This document shows positions 18,925 to 27,474 of a DNA stretch of 64,000 nt, piece by piece. The notes beneath the pieces were generated by a model. The model was not told the DNA's origin and made no database searches. It worked only from the letters and a program-made list of their open reading frames with translations. Origin of the DNA: DASZHJ01 sp035507155. GTDB taxonomy: Bacteria; Pseudomonadota; Alphaproteobacteria; ATCC43930; CGMCC-115725. Position 1 is the stretch's first letter; each line of letters starts with the position of its first letter. The DNA lies in the NCBI GenBank assembly GCA_035507155.1, contig DATJOK010000174.1:1-64000 (forward strand), written 5' to 3'. A program made the position numbers and the translations under genes.

Positions 18925-19631
18925 TGGCCGAGCTGCTGTTTCGCGACGACGCCTATCTCAGGAGCTGCGAGGCAACCGTGCTGAGCGCCGACGAGCGCGG
19001 CATCCGCCTCGACCGCACGGTCTTCTACCCGACTGGCGGCGGCCAGCCCGGCGACAGCGGCGTACTGCGCCGCCCCGACGGCAGCACCATCGCGATCGCC
19101 GACGCGCGCAAGGGCGAGAGCGCTGACGAGGTTCTGCATGTCCCCGCGCCGGGCGCCGCGGCGCCGGCGGTCGGCGAGACGGTGACGGCGGAGATCGACT
19201 GGGACCGCCGCTATCGCCTGATGCGGATGCACACGTGTCTCCATCTCCTCTGCGCGGTGATCCCTGGCGCGGTCACCGGCGGGCAGATCTCCGACGGCAA
19301 GGCACGGCTCGATTTCGACGTCCCCGGCGAGGCGCTCGACAAGGACGCCATCACCGAGAAGCTCAACGCCCTCATCGCCGCCGATCACCCGGTGACGCCG
19401 CGCTGGATCAGCGACGAGGAGCTCGCCCAGCGGCCGGAGCTGGTGCGCACCATGTCGGTGAAACCGCCAACCGGCTTCGGCCGGGTGCGTCTCCTCGACA
19501 TCGCCGGCGTCGACCTGCAGCCCTGCGGCGGCACCCACATCAAGCACACCGCGGAGATCGGCCGCGTCGAGGTCACCAAGATCGAGAACAAGGGCCGCCA
19601 GAACCGGCGCGTCAATCTCGCTTTCGCCTGA
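18924..19631 (+). CDS. alaX: Alanyl-tRNA editing protein (AlaX family)
   Basis: 235 residues. It hydrolyses mischarged Ser-tRNA-Ala (or Gly) as a free-standing copy of the AlaRS editing domain. The zinc motifs are HTCLH (HxxxH) near residue 104 and CGGTH near residue 195. The N-terminal VFYPTGGGQPGDSG motif is typical. The start overlaps the cysK stop (TGATG), with GGAG about ten bases upstream. It is followed 11 bp later by sseA, so cysK-alaX-sseA-GNAT appear to be one operon. Confidence 0.88.
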   Translation: MAELLFRDDAYLRSCEATVLSADERGIRLDRTVFYPTGGGQPGDSGVLRRPDGSTIAIADARKGESADEVLHVPAPGAAAPAVGETVTAEIDWDRRYRLMRMHTCLHLLCAVIPGAVTGGQISDGKARLDFDVPGEALDKDAITEKLNALIAADHPVTPRWISDEELAQRPELVRTMSVKPPTGFGRVRLLDIAGVDLQPCGGTHIKHTAEIGRVEVTKIENKGRQNRRVNLAFA

Positions 19632-19642
19632 GGCCCGCCCCG

Positions 19643-20506
19643 ATGCCCTACGCCCATCCCGAATCCCTGGTGTCGACCGACTGGCTCGCCGCTCATCTCA
19701 CCGACCCCTTGGTCCGCGTCGTCGACGGCTCCTTCAAGCTGCCGGGCGTCACGCCGACCGCGCAGGAGGACTATGCGCAGCGTCATATTCCCGGCGCGCC
19801 CTACTTCGACATCGACCTGATCTCCGATCACGCCTCCTCGCTGCCACACATGCTGCCGCGCGCCGACGAATTCGCGAAGCATATGAGCCGCCTCGGCATC
19901 AGCGATGATCATCTGGTGGTGGTCTATGACGGCACGGGCTGGAGCTCCGCCTGGCGCGTCTGGTGGATGCTCCGCATCTTCGGCCACGACAAGGTGGCGC
20001 TGCTGGCGGGCGGGCTGCGGAAATGGCTGGCGGAGGGCCGGCCGGTGACGGCGGAGGTGCCGCAGCCGGCGCCGGCCCAGTTCACGCCGCGCTTCCGGCC
20101 CGAGCTGGTGCGCGACAAGGCCGAGGTGAAGAGCGATATCGGGACCCGCTGGGAGCAGGTGGTGGATGCCCGCGCCCAGGGCCGCTTCGAAGGTACGGCG
20201 GCGGAGCCACGTCCGGGCATTCGCAGCGGCCATATTCCCGGCAGCCGCAGCCTCCCCTTCGATCAGCTCGCCGATCCTCAGACCAAGCTGCCGTTGCCCG
20301 CGGAAGAGATCGAGCAGCGCTTGCGCGCTGCCGGGCTGATGCCGGAGAAGCCGATCGTCACCAGCTGTGGCTCCGGCGTCACCGCCTGCGCGCTCGCCTT
20401 CGCGATCCATCTCGTCGGCTGGCCGGACGCCGCCATCTATGACGGCTCCTGGTCGGAATGGGGCCTGCCTGGAGACACGCCGGTCGAGACCGGCCCGCCG
20501 CGGTGA
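19643..20506 (+). CDS. sseA: 3-mercaptopyruvate sulfurtransferase (tandem rhodanese)
   Basis: 287 residues with two rhodanese domains. The N-terminal inactive domain includes VYDGTGWSSAWRVWWM, and the catalytic domain has C242 in VTSCGSGVTA, where the CGSGV(T/S)A loop favours mercaptopyruvate over thiosulfate. GHIPGSRSLPF and YDGSWSEWG are further family marks. It sits in a short sulfur-related operon after cysK and alaX, which suits a role in cysteine-derived sulfur handling. Start ATG 19643 is preceded by GAGG about ten bases away. Confidence 0.9.
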   Translation: MPYAHPESLVSTDWLAAHLTDPLVRVVDGSFKLPGVTPTAQEDYAQRHIPGAPYFDIDLISDHASSLPHMLPRADEFAKHMSRLGISDDHLVVVYDGTGWSSAWRVWWMLRIFGHDKVALLAGGLRKWLAEGRPVTAEVPQPAPAQFTPRFRPELVRDKAEVKSDIGTRWEQVVDARAQGRFEGTAAEPRPGIRSGHIPGSRSLPFDQLADPQTKLPLPAEEIEQRLRAAGLMPEKPIVTSCGSGVTACALAFAIHLVGWPDAAIYDGSWSEWGLPGDTPVETGPPR

Positions 20507-20510
20507 GTGC

Positions 20511-21098
20511 GTGACGCCCCGGCTCAAGGACACCGTCACCTATCTCGAAATGATCGAGCGGCCGCCGCGGCCGCCGGCGCCGACGCCAGCGGCGAAGCTC
20601 GCGCTGCTTCGGGCCGAGCGTTGCACCGTCTCGTTCTACCGCTATCTCTACGCCACGATCGGCGAGCCCTGGGTCTGGTACGAGCGCCGGCTCTGGAGCG
20701 ACGCGCGCCTCGCCGAGCACCTGAAACGCCCGGACATCGAGATCTACGTGCTCTATGCCTGGGCGGTGCCGGCGGGCTTCTTCGAGCTGGAGCGCGCGGC
20801 GACGGGCGATACCGAGCTCTGCTATTTCGGCCTGGCGCCCGATTTCATCGGCCGCGGCTTCGGCGCCTGGTTCCTGAATTCCGCGATTGATACCGCCTGG
20901 CTCGGCGGCACTCGGCGCCTCTGGGTGCACACCTGCACCTACGACCATCCGCGCGCCCTCGGCCTCTACCAGCGCTGCGGCTTCAAGGTCTACCAGCGCC
21001 GCCCGGCGGAGTTCGACGATCCCAGGCTGACCGGCGTGCTGCCGCGCGAACTCAGGCACCCGCTCCTGCCGCCGCTGCCCGAGACGCCGACCGCCTGA
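20511..21098 (+). CDS. GNAT family N-acetyltransferase
   Basis: 195 residues from a GTG at 20511, four bases after the sseA stop. The start is supported by the early TYLEM motif, common at the N-terminus of this GNAT subfamily. The acetyl-CoA loop region reads APDFIGRGFGAWFL, followed by WVHTCTYDHPRALGLYQRCGF near residues 140-165. The acceptor is unknown. It is the last gene of the cysK operon and is convergent with aapP. Confidence 0.8.
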   Translation: MTPRLKDTVTYLEMIERPPRPPAPTPAAKLALLRAERCTVSFYRYLYATIGEPWVWYERRLWSDARLAEHLKRPDIEIYVLYAWAVPAGFFELERAATGDTELCYFGLAPDFIGRGFGAWFLNSAIDTAWLGGTRRLWVHTCTYDHPRALGLYQRCGFKVYQRRPAEFDDPRLTGVLPRELRHPLLPPLPETPTA

Positions 21099-21107
21099 CT
21101 TTCGCCG

Positions 21108-21129
21108 CCTCTCGCCTCAATGCGAGAGG
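21108..21129. other. Perfect 8-bp hairpin spanning the aapP stop codon
   Basis: CCTCTCGC and GCGAGAGG pair perfectly around the loop CTCAAT, which contains the aapP stop codon complement. It lies exactly where two convergent operons meet. No T tract follows on either strand, so it is at most a weak terminator or RNA end-protecting structure. Confidence 0.4.
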
Positions 21130-21890
21130 ATCTGGCTCAGGAACAGCTTGGTGCGATCGCTCTTGGGATTGGCGAAGAATTCCTTGGGCGGGGCCACTTC
21201 GACCACCTGGCCGCGGTCCATGAAGATCATGGTGTCGGCGACGGTGCGGGCGAAGCCCATCTCGTGGGTGACGCAGATCATGGTCATGCCCTCCTGCGCC
21301 AGGCCCACCATGACGTCGAGCACTTCCTTGATCATCTCGGGATCGAGCGCCGAGGTCGGCTCGTCGAACAGCATCACCTGCGGCTTCATGCAGAGCGAGC
21401 GGGCGATCGCCACCCGCTGCTGCTGGCCACCCGAAAGCTGGCCCGGATACTTGTTCGCCTGCTCCGGGATCTTGACCCGGGTCAGGAAGTGCATGGCGAG
21501 CTCCTCAGCCTCTTTCTTCGGCATCTTGCGCACCCACATGGGCGCCAGGGTGAGGTTCTCCAGCACCGTCTTGTGCGGAAAGAGGTTGAACTGCTGGAAC
21601 ACCATGCCGACCTCGCGCCGGATCGCCTCGACGTGCTTCACGTCCGAGGTGAGCTCGATGCCGTCGACGAAGATCTGGCCCTTCTGGTGCTCCTCGAGCC
21701 GGTTGATGCAGCGGATCATGGTGGACTTGCCGGAACCCGAGGGACCGCAGACCACCACCCGCTCGCCGCGGCGGACAGCGATGTTGATGTCCCGAAGGAC
21801 GTGGAACTCGCCATACCACTTGTTGACGTTGCGCAGCTCGATCATCGAGCCGTTGGCGTTCTGGGTCGCCGCTGCGTGCTGCATCGCCAT
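21117..21890 (-). CDS. aapP: General L-amino acid ABC transporter, ATP-binding protein
   Basis: 257 residues. Walker A is GPSGSGKST, the signature is LSGGQQQR and Walker B is VMLFDEPTSALDPE. It is a polar amino-acid family ATPase (GlnQ/AapP type) that energises uptake together with AapQ and AapM. The ATG at 21890 starts MAMQHAAAT; the longer frame to 22013 overlaps aapM and is not used. Its start lies two bases after the aapM stop, which indicates translational coupling. Last gene of the aap operon. Confidence 0.92.
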   Translation of the reverse strand: MAMQHAAATQNANGSMIELRNVNKWYGEFHVLRDINIAVRRGERVVVCGPSGSGKSTMIRCINRLEEHQKGQIFVDGIELTSDVKHVEAIRREVGMVFQQFNLFPHKTVLENLTLAPMWVRKMPKKEAEELAMHFLTRVKIPEQANKYPGQLSGGQQQRVAIARSLCMKPQVMLFDEPTSALDPEMIKEVLDVMVGLAQEGMTMICVTHEMGFARTVADTMIFMDRGQVVEVAPPKEFFANPKSDRTKLFLSQILSH

Positions 21891-21892
21891 GC

Positions 21893-23011
21893 TCAGGTCC
21901 TCCGAGGTCCGGGCCTGACGCGACTCAGGCTCCGCTCCAGGCTTTGACTGTATCGCGACATGTAGAAGCAGAAGACGAAGAAGATCGCACCGACGAAAAC
22001 GTATCCCTCCCAATAGGCATTGCGCCAGCTGGGATCGTTGGTGGCGTTATTGACGTCCTGCAGCACGTCGAAGATTCCGACGATGGTGATCAGCGTCGTA
22101 TCCTTGAAGGCGCCGATCGCCGTGTTGACGATCGCCGGGATCGAGATGGCGAGCGCCTGCGGCAGGATGATCAGTCCCATCTTGCGCCAGTAGCCGAGCC
22201 CCAGCGCGTCCGCCGCCTCGTATTGCCCGCGCGGGATCACCTGCAGCCCGGCTCGGATCGCCTCCGCCAGATAGGCACCGAAGAACAGCGTGAGGGCGAC
22301 CTCGGCGCGCCAGAGCTTGGCGATGCTGGCGCCGCCGGGCAGGAACAGCGGCACCATCAGCGCCGACATGAAAAGCACGGTGATGAGCGGCACGCCGCGG
22401 ATGAGCTCGATATAGGCGACCGAGAGCCAGCGGATCGCCGGGAGCTTCGAGCGCCGGCCGAGCGCCACGAAGATCGCTACCGGGAAAGAGAATCCGACGC
22501 CGCCCAGCGCCAGGATCAGGTTGAGCGGCAATCCGTTCCAGAGATCGGTCTCCACATAGGGCATGCCCAGGAAGCCGCCCCACATCAGCGCGAAGACCAG
22601 CACCAGGCCGCCGCCCCACATGATCAGCAGCGTGCGGCCGCCGGTGCTGCGCCGCGCGCTCGCCAGCAGCATCGCCACGAAGATCGCCAGCACCAGCGCC
22701 GGGCGCCATTGCTGCTCGTAGGGGTATCGGCCGAACAGGATGAAGCGGCCCCACTCCTTGAGGAAGGCCCAGCAGGCGCCGCCCGAGGCCTGGCAGGCGC
22801 GGTCGTTGGCGGCATTCCAGGTGCTGTCGATGGTGGCCCAGCGGATCAGCGGCCAGACGACGCGCAGGAACACATAGGTGATCGCCAGCGTCAGGACGGT
22901 GTTGAGCGGGCTGTTGAAGAGATTGGCGCGCGTCCATTCCCAGAGCCGGATCGCCGCGCCCCGCGGCGCATCGGCGAGATCGACCGCTGGATTCTGCGTG
23001 GTGTCGGTCAT
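21893..23011 (-). CDS. aapM: General L-amino acid ABC transporter, permease
   Basis: 372 residues. The ATG at 23011 shares its A with the aapQ stop (TGATG). A long N-terminal part with several hydrophobic segments and a Cys-containing periplasmic loop (NDRACQASGGACWAF) precedes the permease core; the EAA loop is EAADALGLGYWRKMGLIILPQA. Length and layout match AapM of rhizobia, which is longer than HisM. The open frame upstream to 24151 is antisense-like readthrough inside aapQ and is not coding. Confidence 0.9.
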   Translation of the reverse strand: MTDTTQNPAVDLADAPRGAAIRLWEWTRANLFNSPLNTVLTLAITYVFLRVVWPLIRWATIDSTWNAANDRACQASGGACWAFLKEWGRFILFGRYPYEQQWRPALVLAIFVAMLLASARRSTGGRTLLIMWGGGLVLVFALMWGGFLGMPYVETDLWNGLPLNLILALGGVGFSFPVAIFVALGRRSKLPAIRWLSVAYIELIRGVPLITVLFMSALMVPLFLPGGASIAKLWRAEVALTLFFGAYLAEAIRAGLQVIPRGQYEAADALGLGYWRKMGLIILPQALAISIPAIVNTAIGAFKDTTLITIVGIFDVLQDVNNATNDPSWRNAYWEGYVFVGAIFFVFCFYMSRYSQSLERSLSRVRPGPRRT

Positions 23012-24195
23012 CAGCGGTCCACCAGCGCCACGTAGCGGTTGAACCAGTTCATGAACACGGAGATCGCCAGGCTGATAGTGAGATAGACCGCCATCAGCAG
23101 CGCGATGCCCTCGATCGCCTGGCCGGTCTGATTCATGATCGTGTTGGCGATCGAGGTCAGCTCCTGGAATCCGACGAAGACCGCGAGCGAGCTGTTCTTG
23201 GTGAGGCTCAGATATTCCGAGGTCATCGGCGGGATGATGACGCGGATTGCCTGCGGCAGCACGACGAGGCGCAGCACCTGGCCGCGCCGCAGCCCGAGCG
23301 CCGCCGCCGCCTCGGTCTGGCCCCAGCTCACCGCCTGGATGCCGCCGCGCACGATCTCGGCGACGAAGGCGGAAGTGAAGGCGACGAGGCCGAAGAGCAA
23401 CGCGGCGAATTCCGGCGTGATGCTCTGGCCGCCCTCGAAGTTGAAGCCGGCGAGCTTGGGCGCATCGATGCCGAGCGGCGCGCCGAACGCGAGAAACACC
23501 AGCAGGGGCAGGCCGACGGTCAGTGCGACGCCTGCCCAGACCGTGTGGAAAGGCTCGCCCGTCCGCTCGCGCCGCGCCTTCGCCCACCGGCTCACCATGC
23601 CGGTCGCGAGGATCCCGATGATCAGCGCCGCCAGCATCCAGAGATGCGCGGTCTGCCACCGTAGGACCGGGAAGGTGAGGCCGCGGTTCGAGATGAAAAT
23701 GCCGGGCAGGATCTGCCAGGCCTGGCGCGGTCCCGGCGCGCTGATGCGCAGCACGTCCCACCAGATGATCAGCTGGATCAGCAGCGGCGTGTTCCGCATG
23801 ATCTCGATGTACCAGAGGGTGATCTGGCGCACGAGCAGGTTGGTGGAGAGGCGCGCGATGCCGAGCAGGGTGCCGAGGATGGTGGTGAGCACGCAGCCGA
23901 TGCCGGCGACGATCAGCGTATTGAGGATGCCGACCAGCAGCGCGCGGCCGTAGGTATCCGACGGCGAATAGGCGATCGGGGTGACGCCGATGCCGAAGCC
24001 CGCCTCGCGCCACAGGAAGCCGAAGCCGGAGGCGATCCCCTGCCGGTCCATGTTGATGATGGCGTTCTCGGCGAAGAAGCCGATGGTCGCCACCACGACG
24101 ACGACGGTGACGATCTGGATCACGATCGAGCGATAGCGCTCGTCGCGCCACCAGACGCGGTCTCCTGAAGCGAGCGGTGCGACTTCTGTGGTCAT
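23011..24195 (-). CDS. aapQ: General L-amino acid ABC transporter, permease
   Basis: 394 residues, matching AapQ in length. The first membrane segment is IVIQIVTVVVVVATIGFFAENA, and the typical AapQ region NLLVRQITLWYIEIMRNTPLLIQL follows. The EAA loop reads EAAAALGLRRGQVLRLVVLPQA. It forms the membrane channel with AapM. It lies 73 bp downstream of aapJ with no obvious terminator between. The ribosome binding site is weak. Confidence 0.91.
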   Translation of the reverse strand: MTTEVAPLASGDRVWWRDERYRSIVIQIVTVVVVVATIGFFAENAIINMDRQGIASGFGFLWREAGFGIGVTPIAYSPSDTYGRALLVGILNTLIVAGIGCVLTTILGTLLGIARLSTNLLVRQITLWYIEIMRNTPLLIQLIIWWDVLRISAPGPRQAWQILPGIFISNRGLTFPVLRWQTAHLWMLAALIIGILATGMVSRWAKARRERTGEPFHTVWAGVALTVGLPLLVFLAFGAPLGIDAPKLAGFNFEGGQSITPEFAALLFGLVAFTSAFVAEIVRGGIQAVSWGQTEAAAALGLRRGQVLRLVVLPQAIRVIIPPMTSEYLSLTKNSSLAVFVGFQELTSIANTIMNQTGQAIEGIALLMAVYLTISLAISVFMNWFNRYVALVDR

Positions 24196-24268
24196 CGCGG
24201 GCGGTTCAAGGAGCGGTCCGAGGAGGAAGCGTGTCGCCCCGGGCGAGCCAGGGCGACACTGCAGCCTA

Positions 24269-25303
24269 CTAGCGGATCGGCATCGCGTACATCAGGCCCT
24301 CATTGGTCCAGAGAGCGTTGATGCCGCGGTCGAGCTTCAGCGGAGAGTCTTTGCCGACATTGCGGTCGAAGATCTCCCCGTAGTTGCCCACCTGCTTGAT
24401 CGCGTTGTAGGCCCACTTCTCGTCGAGGTGCAGCGACTTGCCCATGCCGGGCGTCGCGCCCAGCATGCGCTTCACCTCGGGATCGTCGCTGGTCAGCATC
24501 TGGTCGACGTTCTTCGAGGTGACGCCCTTCTCCTCGGCATCGATGAGCGCGTAGACCGTCCATTTGACGATGTGCAGCCACTCGTCGTCGCCGGTCCGCA
24601 CCGCGGGCGCCAGCGGCTCCTTGGAGATGACCTCCGGCAGGATGACGTAGTCATCGGGGTTCGGTGCCTTGGAGACGCGCGTCGCCGCCAGACCCGAGCG
24701 GTCGGTGGTATAGGCATCGCACCTGCCCGAGAAGAAGGCATTCTCCACCTCGTCGAGCTTCTCGATGACGAGTGGCTTGAATTCCATCTTCTGGGTGCGG
24801 AAGTAGTCCGAGAGGTTGAGCTCAGTGGTGGTGCCGGGCTGCACGCAGACCGTGGCGCCCTTGAGCTCCTTGGCGCTCTTCACGCCGAGCTTCTTCGCCA
24901 CCATGAAGCCCTGGCCGTCGTAGTAGGTGACCGGAGCGAAGTTGAAGCCGAGATCGGCCTCGCGTGCCAGCGTCTCGGTGGTGTTGCGGGTGAGGACGTC
25001 GACCTCGCCTGACTGCAGCGCGGTGAAGCGCTGTTGCGCGGTCAGCGGCACGAATTTCGCCTTTTTCGCGTCGCCGAGCACGGCGGCCGCGATGGCGCGG
25101 CAGGTATCGACGTCGAGGCCGGTGTAGTTGCCCTGCTGGTCCGCCATGGAGAAACCGGCGAGGCCGGTGGACACACCGCACGTAACGACCCCCGCCCCCT
25201 TGATCTTGTCGAGTGTCGGTCCGGCGAGCGCCGGTGTCGACGTCAGCGACACGGCGAACAGGCCGGCGGCTGCGGCGAGCCCCGCAAATCTACGAGCTAG
25301 CAT
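24269..25303 (-). CDS. aapJ: General L-amino acid ABC transporter, periplasmic binding protein
   Basis: 344 residues. ATG 25303 follows CGGAGGA at ideal spacing and starts a signal peptide ending near STPALAG (residue about 28). The mature protein has the SBP_bac_3 pattern: GVVTCGVSTGLAGFSM, YTGLDVDTCRAIAAAVLGD and SGEVDVLTRNTTETLARE. In rhizobia this protein binds a broad range of L-amino acids. First gene of aapJQMP on the minus strand. Confidence 0.93.
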   Translation of the reverse strand: MLARRFAGLAAAAGLFAVSLTSTPALAGPTLDKIKGAGVVTCGVSTGLAGFSMADQQGNYTGLDVDTCRAIAAAVLGDAKKAKFVPLTAQQRFTALQSGEVDVLTRNTTETLAREADLGFNFAPVTYYDGQGFMVAKKLGVKSAKELKGATVCVQPGTTTELNLSDYFRTQKMEFKPLVIEKLDEVENAFFSGRCDAYTTDRSGLAATRVSKAPNPDDYVILPEVISKEPLAPAVRTGDDEWLHIVKWTVYALIDAEEKGVTSKNVDQMLTSDDPEVKRMLGATPGMGKSLHLDEKWAYNAIKQVGNYGEIFDRNVGKDSPLKLDRGINALWTNEGLMYAMPIR

Positions 25304-25572
25304 CAGAAATCCTCCGTGAGATTGCTTTTGTCCCCTTGTCCCCCTGGGGAATTCTTCCCCATGGCCTCGAGCGCTTCGCGAGAGCACGCCCCCGGCCTCT
25401 TCTATCCGCGACGCTAACACAAACGCGAGCGCGGCTGTGAGTCGCAATCTCGCGCCCGTCGCTACCACTTTGTTGTGACTGTGAAAGCCCGACGCCGAGG
25501 TTGACAGAAGGCGCTTTGCCGGGCGGAACGCCGGGGGCAAGATGCGAGCCTCCAGCCGCCGACGGGCCCCCA

Positions 25573-26760
25573 ATGAGCGCGAAATCCCAGAAACCGGACA
25601 CGATCCTCACCCATGCGGGCAATCACCCGCACGAAAATTTCGGCGTGGTCAATCCGCCGGTCTATCACGCCTCGACGATCCTGCACCGCACCGTGGCGGA
25701 GCTGGAGGCGTCGCAGAAGACCCGCTTCAACAAGGGCGCCATGAGCTATGGCCGATATGGCACGCCGACCACTTTCGCTCTCGAGGAGGCGGTGGCGGAG
25801 GTCGAAGCGGGCGAGCGCGCGGTCGCGCTCTGCTCGGGAGCGGCTGCCTGTTATAGCGCCATCCTCGGCTTCGTCAGGAGCGGCGATCATCTGCTGATGG
25901 TCGATACCGTCTATGGGCCGGTGCGCGCCTTTTGCAACGGCTTCCTCAGGCGCTTCGGCGTCGAGACGACTTTCTACGATCCGATGATCGGCGCCGGCAT
26001 TGCCGAGCTCATCCGCGCCAACACGAAAGTGATCTATCTCGAGAGCCCGGGCTCCCTCACCTTCGAGGTGCAGGACGTGCCGGCAATCGTCGCGGCAGCG
26101 AAGGCGCGCGGCATCGCCACCCTCCTCGACAACACCTGGTCCTCGCCGCTCTTCTTTCAGCCCTTGAAGCACGGCGTCGATGTCTCGATCATCGCCGGCA
26201 CCAAGTACATCGTCGGCCACTCCGACGTGATGATGGGCTTCGTGGTCTCCGGCGGCCGCAGTTTCCTGGCCGTGCGGCAGGCAGCGGCGGAGCTCGGCTA
26301 TCACGCGGCGCCCGACGACTGCTACCTGGCGCTCCGCGGCCTGCGCACCGCCGCCGTCCGCATGCGCCACCAGGAGCGCCAGGCGCTCCGGCTCGCCGAG
26401 TGGCTGCAGCGCCGGCCGGAGGTCGAGCGCGTGCTGCACCCGGCTCTTCCGGGCCACCCCGGCCACGACTTCTGGCGCCGGGATTTCACCGGCTCCTCGG
26501 GCCTGTTCGGCGTCGAGCTCAAGCACGATATTCCGTCGGCGGCGATCGCCGCCATGCTCGACGGCATGGCGCTCTTCGGCATGGGCGCGAGCTGGGGTGG
26601 CTACGAGAGCCTGATCCTTCCGACCCATCCCGATCGGACGCGGACCGCAACACCCTGGGTGGGCGGATCGACGCTCCGCCTCCACGCCGGTCTCGAGGAT
26701 ATCGGCGATCTCATCGCCGATCTCGAGCAGGGTTTCGCGCGGCTGAACGCCGCCCGCTAG
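25573..26760 (+). CDS. metC: Cystathionine beta-lyase
   Basis: 395 residues. PLP-dependent Cys/Met metabolism enzyme; K211 in AGTKYIVGHSD should hold the cofactor. ESPGSLTFEVQDVPAI and the GMGASWGGYESL motif near the C-terminus favour cystathionine beta-lyase over gamma-synthase. It would release homocysteine for methionine synthesis. ATG 25573 begins MSAKSQKPDTILTHAG, as usual; the frame is open 24 codons upstream. It is divergent from aapJ and followed 18 bp later by modB. Confidence 0.88.
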   Translation: MSAKSQKPDTILTHAGNHPHENFGVVNPPVYHASTILHRTVAELEASQKTRFNKGAMSYGRYGTPTTFALEEAVAEVEAGERAVALCSGAAACYSAILGFVRSGDHLLMVDTVYGPVRAFCNGFLRRFGVETTFYDPMIGAGIAELIRANTKVIYLESPGSLTFEVQDVPAIVAAAKARGIATLLDNTWSSPLFFQPLKHGVDVSIIAGTKYIVGHSDVMMGFVVSGGRSFLAVRQAAAELGYHAAPDDCYLALRGLRTAAVRMRHQERQALRLAEWLQRRPEVERVLHPALPGHPGHDFWRRDFTGSSGLFGVELKHDIPSAAIAAMLDGMALFGMGASWGGYESLILPTHPDRTRTATPWVGGSTLRLHAGLEDIGDLIADLEQGFARLNAAR

Positions 26761-26778
26761 GCCCGCGCGCCTCTCGCA

Positions 26779-27474
26779 ATGCTGCTGACACCCTTCGAGA
26801 TCACCGCGCTCGTTCTGAGCATCCAGGTCTCGGTCGTCGCTGTCGTGGCAAGCCTGGTGCCGGGAATTGCCGTCGCCTGGCTGCTGGCGCGCTGCCGCTT
26901 TCCCGGCAAGGCCCTGGTGGACGGCTTCATCCACCTGCCGCTGGTGCTGCCGCCGGTGGTGGTGGGCTATACCCTGCTGGTGCTGCTGGGCCGCCGCGGC
27001 GTGCTCGGCGCCTGGCTCTACGGCGTTTTCGGCATCACCTTCGCCTTCAATTGGAAGGGCGCGGCGCTCGCCTCGGCGGTGGTGTCGTTTCCGCTGCTGG
27101 TGCGCGCGATCCGGCTTTCGCTGGAGGCGGTCGACCGCCGCCTGGAGGCTGCCGCCCGCACGCTCGGTGCCGGCCGGCCCCGCGTCTTTCTCACCGTGAC
27201 GCTGCCGCTCACCGCGCCGGGCCTCCTTACCGGCACCATCCTTGCCTTCGCGCGCAGCCTCGGCGAGTTCGGTGCCACCATCACTTTCGTCTCCAACATT
27301 CCCGGCGAGACCCAGACCCTGCCGCTCGCGCTTTACAGCCTGGTGCAGCAGCCGAGCGGCGACGCCGCGGCGGGGCGGCTGGTGGTGATCTCTATCGTGC
27401 TGTCGCTGGCGGCCCTCGTCGCCTCCGAGCTCGTCGCCCGCCGCGTCCGTCGCCAGATCGGGAGCGCGGCGTGA
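26779..27474 (+). CDS. modB: Molybdate ABC transporter permease
   Basis: 231 residues with five membrane segments. The ModB marks LPLVLPPVVVGY and the EAA loop AAARTLGAGRPRVFLTVTLPL are visible, followed by GTILAFARSLGEFGATITF. It forms the channel of the molybdate importer with ModC. It follows metC closely, an unusual neighbour. No modA is seen in the window, so the binding protein must be encoded elsewhere or be borrowed. Confidence 0.92.
   Translation: MLLTPFEITALVLSIQVSVVAVVASLVPGIAVAWLLARCRFPGKALVDGFIHLPLVLPPVVVGYTLLVLLGRRGVLGAWLYGVFGITFAFNWKGAALASAVVSFPLLVRAIRLSLEAVDRRLEAAARTLGAGRPRVFLTVTLPLTAPGLLTGTILAFARSLGEFGATITFVSNIPGETQTLPLALYSLVQQPSGDAAAGRLVVISIVLSLAALVASELVARRVRRQIGSAA

Noticed and set aside
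21893..24151. 752-residue minus-strand frame
   Set aside because: Only the part from 23011 downward (aapM) is real; the upstream part is out-of-frame readthrough of aapQ.
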